This document shows, in pieces, positions 47,901-58,700 of a stretch of 64,000 bases of DNA. Where the stretch lies: positions 20,544,838-20,608,837 of the forward strand of contig CM046838.1 in assembly GCA_025618425.1 (NCBI GenBank), given 5' to 3'. Below the pieces are notes generated by a model. That model was not told the origin of the DNA and did not search any database. It worked only from the letters and a program-made list of their open reading frames with translations. The stretch's first letter is position 1. Each line of letters starts with the position of its first letter. Position numbers and translations under genes: made by a program. This DNA comes from Heliocidaris tuberculata (lineage: Eukaryota; Echinodermata; Echinoidea; Camarodonta; Echinometridae).

Positions 47901-50900
47901 CGTTAAAGATATTGCGGTTTTTGACGGGGTATATTTTCTGAACATCATTATTTGCAATGGGTTGTCCAGATATCAAATGCAAATAAACAACAAATTTAAA
48001 TTCATTATGAAATGAAATATGAGTCAAAGTGAAATAAAACTTTTTTGCATTATTTCTCACTGAAATGATGTGGACTTTGTCTATCAGTTTCTGAGGGATC
48101 ATTGAGACTTGTAAGAGGATCAACTGAGAATGAGGGGCGGATCGAGATCTACCATAACGCGCAATGGGGCACCGTGTGCGATGACAGATGGCATCCAGAA
48201 GATGCAGATGTAGCCTGTCGGCAACTTGGCTACCCAGGGGTCGATGTAATAATTGACGTTGATAGTGGATTTGGACCAATCTGGTTGGATGAGCTGAGGT
48301 GCACAGGCACGGAGCTGACACTTTCTTCATGCTCTCACAATGGTTGGGGAATCAATGACTGCACCCATTCAGAAGACGCAGGAATGCGGTGCTTACTCAA
48401 TGTTGGTAAGATGTATAAACTTCATTCTAAACTTCAAATGTATTATAATTATTATTAAACATGTTTGTTGATTGGATTGTTGCAAGAGTCAAATATGTTC
48501 TGGAAGAGAATTTCATTTTGCATAATAATTGCCTAGATGATATTCTTTAATCTTCAAATCAGTTTGATGTAACATGACAAAGGGACATTAATCTACATTT
48601 GCCACACTCCATCCAGGGTTTTTTTTCATAAAGCTGTTCATAAAGTAACGCATGACTTTATGAATGACTAATAAATATGGCGAGCCAAATGGGATGCTCA
48701 ATCATTTTTTATTGCATCAGCTAAAGTTGAACTATGCAGATGTAGATTATCATTTTTATTACAACAAACATTTTTGATGCAAAAGGATATTTTTTGCCAT
48801 AATTTAATTGAGGTTATTGGAAATACAGTTTCAATTTGTTAAAACATCAGAAAAAACTTTGGGCATCCTATCTGGCACTTCATATTCAAGTCATTTGTAA
48901 AGTCATGCATAACTTTATGAACAGCTTTATGAAACACTCCCCAGGGGGATGTTTCATCAAGCCTTAAAACCGATCAGATCGATTATAAGGGCCTAAAATT
49001 GATTTCGATTTTAGGACCTGTTTCATCAAAAACTTTAAGATTGATTTTATCTCTAAAATCAATTTTAAGTTGGGCTGTGATCCTGATTGATTTTAAGAGG
49101 TCCTGAGATCAATTTTATCTTATTATTGTTCATAATCAATCTGCTATGTTCAGCAAGATTAACTTAGCAAGCTCAAATGAAGTTTGTTCATGTCCTTTTT
49201 TAGACCGTACAGGTCTGTTTTCACCAAAGTGGCCCAAAAATGTAAATGCAGTCAAACTTTGAAAGAAAACTTTTGGCCACATGTCGAAGGGCTCATCTTT
49301 TATCTCAACTAGTCAAATGATTGCTAATGAAAATCCTCACATAGCAACAACTAGTGCATAGAACCTGCTTTGTGATCAACATTGAAATGCAGTATCCCGT
49401 ATGAAGTGAATGTAACATTTCATCTTTGAGGGCCTTGGGCTAAAAGCGTCCATACGTGGAATAGATTTGTGAATCATTCTATGGCATGATGATAATCACT
49501 ACCTGTATGTGTCTCTCAGATCCAGATGGATCACTTAGGCTTGCTGCTGGAACGACTGAATACGAGGGACGTCTTGAGATTTTGCACAGTGGGGAGTGGG
49601 GCACCGTGTGCGATTACCAGTGGGATGCTGCCGATGGTAGGGTAGCTTGCCGACAGCTGGGCTTCCTGGGAGTTGAATGGGCTGGGTCTACGGATGGAGC
49701 AGGCACAGGGACAATCTGGCTGCATGGAGTCCAGTGCAGTGGCTTAGAGACGACACTAGCTGATTGTCCTCACGGTGGCTGGGGAATGAACAGATGTTCC
49801 CATTCAGATGATATTCGCATTAGGTGCTCACCTACGAGTAAGTGATAAGAATTGAGTTCTTAGCTTCAGATTTGATGTCAATTTTTTGCCCAGTGGGCAG
49901 CCCAAGATGTACATGTTCTACATGTACACGTATCCAATTTTTTTTTTACTTTAATAACTTTTTTTCATATGACACATAATCAGGTGCATAAATGCATTTA
50001 TAGATTATTAGCTCCATATATGTAGGGCATCAGCAGTGTCACTGCTGCACTAGTGAAAAAAGAAGTGCCAAAATCACTGTATTAGTTTTGTATATACTTA
50101 CTATTGCTGGATGACTTGATTCTCTAATTTTTAAAAATATTTATACAAGAAATTTGAGGTATCTAAGAAGACAATAAAGTATTTAAAAATTGCTTGCCCC
50201 TTTTTCTTCCCTTCCTCATATGTATGATCTACCCCCAGTTTATTGTTGCTAACTCTCAATACTCTCTTTGCAAACAAAGGAAGTAGAGGTGTGATAGCTA
50301 GTCCAGTGGGTTAAACACTTGACTGAAGATTGGAAGGTCGTGGGTTTGAACCCCGGAGCAGCACTGCTATCCTTTGGCAAGACATTAATCTGCATTTGCC
50401 ACTCTCCACCTACATGTGCATAGGTGTTTAATTGGTACTGGCCGGAAGGAATTCCTTGAAAGACGTGAGCGCCGAAATCAGTAGCCTAGCTAAAGCCGGG
50501 GTATTATTGAAGGGCCTTGAGCACCTTTCCTTGGTGGATATGAGCTTTAATTATATAAGTATCCAGTATTATTATTAGGTGATGTGCAACCTATCTGCAG
50601 ATCACCTCTTATTTTTGTCAGAATCTTTATTTCTTTCTGTATATTTTTTGTTCACATATTATCTCAAAAACAGAATTGCCGATCATCTTCAAATCTTTTT
50701 GATAGATTACCTGTCATCAGGAATAGAAAATCTCCTTTTTTCAGGGTGATCACTCAGCTGTGACATCTTCTAGACACCATTTTGTAAAATCACATGATCA
50801 TGAATTGACCAAATTCAATACACTTTAACTTCAGGTCACAGGTCAACAATCATACTGTCATAGTGCCGTCCACGCGCGTCATGCCGTACGACGGTATGTG

Positions 50901-52681
50901 TACGCTAGTCAAAATTTAAAATGCTCAGAAGGACCTTTTGATCAATTTAGAATACATTTCAGGCCATTTTGAGTTTCAGAATTTTCTGCACGTTCATTTT
51001 TACAGGTGTACGGAAGGTAGAAATGCAGTTTTTTCGCATGGATCTTGTTCCTGACACTTTCCTTAGTACATTCACCAATCTTCAGGATATCTATTAACCC
51101 CTTCTTTTTCATTATTAAGAAAGGGTATGAGATGTAGATCATTTCATGCCTTATTAAGGTCTTGTAAATGTTGTGACGTAATGTCGGCATTTAAATTCAA
51201 AATTCTGAAGTTGAATAGATTAAACCAGCTTTTTCAATTTGACTATCTTCTTTGAGCTATACATCTCACTAATTTTGGGCAAATTTTCTCCCTAATTTTT
51301 ATATGTTACAGCTGAAAGTAAACTCTAGCATATAGGTATGCCTTCCATTTCATTTTGGCGACAGGATCATATTCAAATTTTGAGTTGAATGTAACCATGC
51401 ATAATCACTGTTAAGGAGACAAAATCACTGAATCGCCACTCAACATGCTTTTGCATGTAATTAATGCAATGGCAATGGTTTCTGTCAACTGCTGTCAAAT
51501 TTTGAGTTGGATGTAACCATGCAAAATCACTGTTAAGGAGACAAAATCACCGAATTGCCACTCAACATGCTTTTGCGCGTAACTAATGCAATGGCAATGG
51601 TCCCTGTCAACAGCTGTCAATTTTGAAGACTGCCAGCTGTTGGAAAAAACAATATAGTCTAAACTGTATTTATATTTAAAGTTTGAATCTTTGACGGGAA
51701 TTTTGAAGCTAAAGATGGCATTTAAAAGGCGTAGGGTCATGATTGGATATACATGCATCCTACTAAAAAGTATGTGCTAGTAGTACTACCGTATGGTGGT
51801 GTTGTGAACTTCAATAATTTGTCATACACATCCAGGTGCACCCAGAGGCATTGATTCGTTCAAAATAGACAAAGCATTGGAGGAGCAGAGCATTGTTTAC
51901 AAACAATGCTTGCCCCTCCAATGCTTTATCTATCCGAACAAATCGACGCCTCTGGGTGCACCCACGTGCACACACACCTATTTTCCCCCTGTTCTATATT
52001 TCATAAACTGCTTTGCTAATAACCTCGAAAGTTTGTGGGCATTTCAGCCGTAATGAAACTATCATTTCTTAATGTAAGAGCAATTTCATTTGAAGTCATC
52101 TTCCATATATAATGATGCTTAAAGTCCAATTTTTAAAATGCAATTTTTAAGCTAAAAATAGCATTTAAAAGGGGTAGAGTCTTACAAATGTAGTTCACTT
52201 TTATCTACATGTATGTCACCATGTTCTATATGTGCTGTGAACTTCCCTAATTGGTCATACTCATCAAGGTCCACCCACATGCGCACACATGTATCTCATA
52301 AACCGCTTTGCTAATAGCCTCCAAATTTTGTGGGCATTTTGGTCATGATAAAATGATCATTTCTTAAAATAACAGCAAATTTATTCTTTTGCGATCGTAA
52401 TGTCACAATTCAAATCTGCTGCAGATCACCTATTACTGCGACAAATTAAATCAATTATTATAAATAATATAATCCTTGTATACAAGGTTGTATGCATGCA
52501 TACATGTACATTGTGAAGATTGTTTCCATGAAAAATAGTTGGAGCCAAATCTAACAACGAAGCAAAGAGTCTTAACCCCAGCTTTGACCTTTGACCTTTG
52601 ACATATTCATTTAATATGATAATTGTCCCCGCCGAACGAAGTTCGCGAGGGGACTATGAAACGGGCTCCGTACGTGTGTGC

Positions 52682-52715
<34 letters not shown>

Positions 52716-55700
52716 GTCCGTCCGTCCGTCTGTCCGTGTGTGCTCAAATGTTAGAAAATGCTACTTCTCCGTCATTTCTTGGCCGATTTTGATTCCGATT
52801 GTTTTATCTGATAGGGCTGGGTGGGGGCTTCCAAACTTCTACACAGAATTTTGAAATTCATTAATTATGCAAATTTATGCAAGTTTATTCAAAATCAACG
52901 AAAAATGCTACTTCTCCTCTATTTCACATCGGATTTTGATTCTGATTGTTTTATCTGATAGGGCTGGGTGGGGGCTTCCAAACTTCTACACAGAATTTTG
53001 AAATTCATTAATTATGCAAATTTATGCAAGTTTATTCAAAATCAACGAAAAATGCTACTTCTCCTCTATTTCACATCGGATTTTGATTCTGATTGTTTTA
53101 TCTGATAGGGCTGGGTGGGGGCTTCCGAACTTCTACACAGAATTTTGAAATTCATTAATTATGCAAATTTATGCAAATTTATTCAAAATTGACGAAAAAT
53201 GCTACTTCTCCTCTATTTCACATTGGATTTTGATTCCGATTGTTTTATCTGATAGGGCTGGGTGGGGGCTTCCAAACTTCTACACAGAATTTTGAAATTC
53301 AATAATTATGCAAATTTATGCAAATTTATTCAAAATTGACGAAAAATGCTACTTCTCCTCTATTTCACATCGGATTTTGATTCCGATTGTTTTATCTGAT
53401 AGGGCTGGGTGGGGGCTTCCGAACTTCTACACAGAATTTTGAAATTCATTAATTATGCAAATTTATGCAAATTTATTCAAAATTGACGAAAAATGCTACT
53501 TCTCCTCTATTTCACATTGGATTTTGATTCCGATTGTTTTATCTGATAGGGCTGGGTGGGGGCTTCCAAACTTCTACACAGAATTTTGAAATTCATTAAT
53601 TATGCAAATTTATGCAAATTTATTCAGAATTGACGAAAAATGCTACTTCTCCTCTATTTCACATCGGATTTTGATTCCGATTGTTTTATCTGATAGGGCT
53701 GGGTGGGGGCTTCCAAACTTCTACACAAAATTTTGAAATTCATTAATTATGCAAATTTATGCAAATTTATTCAAAATTGACGAAAAATGCTACTTCTCCT
53801 CTATTTCACATCGGATTTTGATTCCGATTGTTTTATCTGATAGGGCTGGGTGGGGGCTTCCAAACTTCTACACAGAATTTTGAAATTCATTATTCATGCA
53901 AATTTATGCAAATTTATTCAAAATGGCTGAAGGTTCATAATGTTTTCATGTTTTATATTTCAGTTGTATACATGCATTGTTGGTATTCTCTTCTTTTGCA
54001 TGCAGTAACATTATTATTTTATTCACTAAAGTTTTTCACTGAAGTTTTAAGGTTCAGGCTAGTTAATTTCCACAGATCTGCACTTCCGGCGGGGACATTT
54101 ATTACGCATTGCGTAATTTACTCATTCACTTGTTATATTTAAACCAGGTTGCTCATAAGGGGTTGCTGTTTCATTATTCATTAACAGGAAAGGATTGCCA
54201 AAACCCAGGAGAGAATCAATGTTATTGGAAAGTGAGAATTCAGAGAAGCACTTTACAAAAAGTTTCATTAAAATTGGTTAAAAAATGAGAGAGTTATGGA
54301 AGTTTGAAAAGTCTCGTTTTACTTTCTGTGGGGATCCTCAAATTGGCAAAATTGCTTCAAAATGGCTGATTTTGTGAACAACTCTCCATTTGTTTTGTAC
54401 ACAGATTTTCAGATTTTCCCCATTATCTCTCAGGGTGCTCCTTGTCTCCTCCTGAACTCGACATATGTGGTGTAAAATACATTTTCCCATTATACATGTT
54501 GAGCTCAGAAGGAGATTAACTGCACCTTGAAAGATAATGGGGAAAATCTGAAAATCTGTGTGCAAAACAAATGGAGAGTTGTTCACAAAATCAGCCATTT
54601 TGAAGCAATTTTGCCAATTTGAGGATCCCCATAGAAAGTAAAACGAGACTTTTCAAACTTCCATAACTCTCTCATTTTTTAACCAATTTTAATGAAACTT
54701 TTTGTAAAGTGCTTCTCTGAGTTTTCACTTTCCAATAACATTGATTCTCTCCTTGGGTTTTGGTTTCCATTAACATGAAAGGATTGCCAAGTTTGATTCC
54801 TCAAGTATAATATTCAGAATAGAGTGATACTATGGAATTTTTTTTTCAATAAGTGTGAAATAATGCAACTGAATGTTGCACTATTTGGTGGCAAGGTGGT
54901 ATAAAGGGGCTTCCTTCTATGAATGCCAGCCGTAGATATGCTGATGGGTCAACTGTCAGTACGGTATGTTTTGCAGTAGACCCCTCATCTGTATTATAGT
55001 AAATATAAAAATTATGAAATGATCACTGGCCATGCCTCGACTTTAAAGGGTACCGATTACCAAAAAATATTTTGCTCTGTATATTAGGGGTTCCATGTCG
55101 TTATACTATATTCGAAATATGAGCTTCAAATGTTGATTCAATAAAGAGATATTTCAAGTTGAAATACACTCCCAATAAACAAAGCAGTGACTTGTGAGGA
55201 GACTAGTGAGGCACCCGTAAGCGCTCGCATAGAATAGTGGCCAGTGCAGAACTGAACTCGGAGTTGGGTTCCACACTAGGGGGTTTTATGTTTTCCTCCA
55301 TTTTCTTCATACTCCTTAACCGTTAACCCTTAGAAGGCTAGTTAAAGTGTTGATTTTATACATTCTAGCTGTACACAAATTATTTTTTTAGGTAATTGAT
55401 ACACTTTAACGGTGGCCCTGATGCCAATGGCCTACTGAAACGGCTTCAGGCCACCTGAAACTGTCGAATCAGTGGTCAGCTGGGCCACCGAAAAAATATA
55501 GTGTAAGATAAATAAAATGTAGCATCCAGGCCACCTGAGAATCCATTTGGCCTCCTGGATCTCATGCTCAAGTGACCCTGCTGGCCATCTTAAAAAAAAG
55601 TTAAGGGCAAGCCCTGCTGCCTTAGAATTAGGTGGCAAAAGGACAAGATGAACAAAATGAATTATGTCAGATATTTTGTCCACTTTCCAACAATGATTTT

Positions 55701-58700
55701 TATCACAAGTTTTATGTGAGTTAAACTGAATTTACTGATATTTTACAGTACCTGATGGATCAGTAAGGCTCGTTGGTGGAGAGATAGAAAGCGAGGGGCG
55801 AATCGAGATTTTCCATGATGGGGAGTGGGGCACTGTATGTGATGATTCTTGGGATAGGTCTGATGCTGTGGTAGCTTGCCGACAGCTAGGCTATGAAGGA
55901 GCCAATATGGTATACAGTGGAGCTAATTTTGGTCAAGGTTATGGGAACATCTGGCTGGATGATATGCATTGCAGTGGCACAGAGCTGACGTTGGCTGAGT
56001 GTTCTCATGCTGGTTGGGGAATACATAACTGCGGTCATTCAGAAGATGCCGGTGTAAGATGCTCGCTCTCTTCTGGTAAGTCACATGAACCAGATTCTTC
56101 CTTGCTGTTATTTCTCTGTACTCCGCACCAGGGGCGGATCCAGAGGGGGCACAGAGCCGGAAAAGTACACAATTAAGGGGGCAATTTTTTTTCATTGTGT
56201 ACTTATGGTATGCCAGTTGGTTTTCAAAAGAGGGGGCACGGGCCGGTTTTCCCCCTATTTAGATCCGCCACTGCGTCGCACTATCATCTTCTCCGAAAAA
56301 TTGTACCAGCATACATGTGCATGGCATTTAATTCAAAGTTACAGTATGTCTGTGCTTGCTGTGATATGATATTATCTTTCCCCCTTTTGATCTTTACTCT
56401 TTAACAATCTGTATGTCTCAATTTTTATTTTTATTTTTATTTTTAATTTGGGGGGGGGGGGATTTTATGCCGGGCTGCATACTAACTTTTTTACCAGGGG
56501 TCCAGATTGAAATTGTAAGGGTTCATGTGCAATGGTCAGGGTCCCCTCTGAATGATTGGAAACTTTGGGGGTCCAGGGTGAATTTTTAGGGGCCCACGTG
56601 TTCCAGACCCCTGTTGTAGAGCCAAACTCTGTTTCATGTCCTCTTAAGATTACTTTTATGCTTCCACCCACCAAAGGTGTTACCGGACGCATTGTTTTCG
56701 GGTTGTCTGTCCATCTTTCCGCCCCGCCTTATGGTTAACGCGATATCCCAAGAGCCATTTGAGATATGAACTTTAAACTTGGCCCTAGTATGTATTAACA
56801 TGGGAATGCCTTCTGAGAAGAGTTTGGGTTTAAGTATGTGTAAGGTCAAAGGTCACAGAGGTCAATACTGAAATTTCAGGTTTTAGCCTCATAAACTCAA
56901 CATGTCAAGAACCAGTTGAGGTATGAATTTCAAACTGGGTGCTAGTATGCATCACTGTAGTAAGACAAACTAATAAGATTTTGGGTAAGTAGGTCAAAGG
57001 TCGAAGGACACATGTCATTTACCATGAAATTTCAGGCTTTTAGCCTCCTTATTGCAATATCTCTTGAACTATTTGAGCCAATAACTTCAAACTTGGTACT
57101 AGTATGCATCACCTCATTGAGACGAACTGATAAGATTTTTGTTTACATAGGTCAAAGGTCATGAAGGTCAATATGCATGAAATTAAAGATTTGCTAGTTT
57201 TGTTATCACCATATCTCCACTATATGTATTTGTATTCATGACTAGGAGGAGACTTTTTGTTTGTTAGGTCAAAGGTCAAACATCAATAAGGTCAATTAAC
57301 ATGTAATTGTAGGCTTCTTATTCTGGTTATCACAATATTTCAAGAACAGTTTGAGTCCTGAACGTAACTGAATATAAGCGGAGGCGCTAGGCATATAGGA
57401 GACGCAGTCGCATTCATCTTGTTTGATGGTGATTTGTTCCCTTTGATATCTCCATTCTACTTCTTCTCAATCATTGACCGATGCAGATGAAGGAGCAGTA
57501 CGGTTGGTGGATGGTCCTTCAGAAATGGAAGGGCGTCTGGAGATTTACAACGAGTATAGGTGGGGCACCGTTTGTGATGACAGCTGGGATAAGGTGGACA
57601 GCCAAGTGGTTTGCAGGCAGTTGGGATTCTCCGGGACTGCTGATTACTTCACCGCCACGGAAAAGGGGTATGGGGAAGCGGAGGGTCAAATCTGGCTTGA
57701 TTCTGTCACGTGCGAAGGGTATGAAGACCGATTAGATTTCTGCACGCACAGCGGATGGGGAATACATGACTGCTCACATTCAGAAGATATAGGTGTAGCA
57801 TGCTCAGCCAAAGGTATGTGTTGAAGACTAAAACGGGGCAGATCGAGGATTCTGTACAAAAGGGGGGTGCCAAATTCAGAAAAGACGTGAATGCATTGAA
57901 ATGCAATAATGAAACTAAATAAAATTCCTCTTGCCATTCTATCTTATTGGGAATAGATATTGCAAGATCTTTTGAACATATATTTAAATGTGTTTACAGA
58001 GCTTGCCATTTTTAATGCTCTGTCAAACTGATTCCATGCTATATTTGAAGATACGAGGGGGCTATGAGGGATCTTAGTACATAATTCTAAATTTTTCCCT
58101 TCCCAATTTGTGTTGTACCATTACAGGTGGCTTATCAGGAGGGGCAATAGCTGGAATTGTCATTGGATCTTTAGTAGGATTATTTTGTTTCTATTACTGC
58201 TGTATAAGAAAAAGTAAGAAGAATTCTCAACCAACCACTGTGTATAACACAGTTCCGATCGACCATTCAAGAATTGATGGACCGCTGGAATCGGGCACAG
58301 TAACGAGAGCTGATGATGCAGGAAACACTCCACCAGTCATTCCAGTTGATCCTGCCGACTCAAGCATACCCGACCTTCCGCCACCATCATACGATGATAT
58401 CGGGAAGTACACATGCTATGATGGTATGTCAGGAGCAGAGGCGGCATACCCCCCACCAGCATCAGCACCCTACCCTCCGCCAGCATCGGCACCCTATCCC
58501 CCGCCAGCAGTATCAGCACCCTACCCCCCACCAGTATCAGCACCCTACCCCCCACCAGTATCAGCACCCTACTCTCCACCAGCATCGGCACCCTACCCCC
58601 CACCAGTGGCATCGGCACCTTACACCACTGCTGCACCCTCTGCTCCCTATGCACCACCGTCTACAGGTTCTTTTACTACGTACCCTGACCCTTCTGCACC

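Noticed and set aside
50285..50360. Possible functional tRNA gene
   Set aside because: A and B boxes are present but the acceptor and anticodon stems do not pair, and the sequence continues into a SINE body and tail.
52676..52735. (GT)n and (CCGT)n run as a CRISPR-like or telomeric array
   Set aside because: Plain microsatellite at the end of a TIR element.
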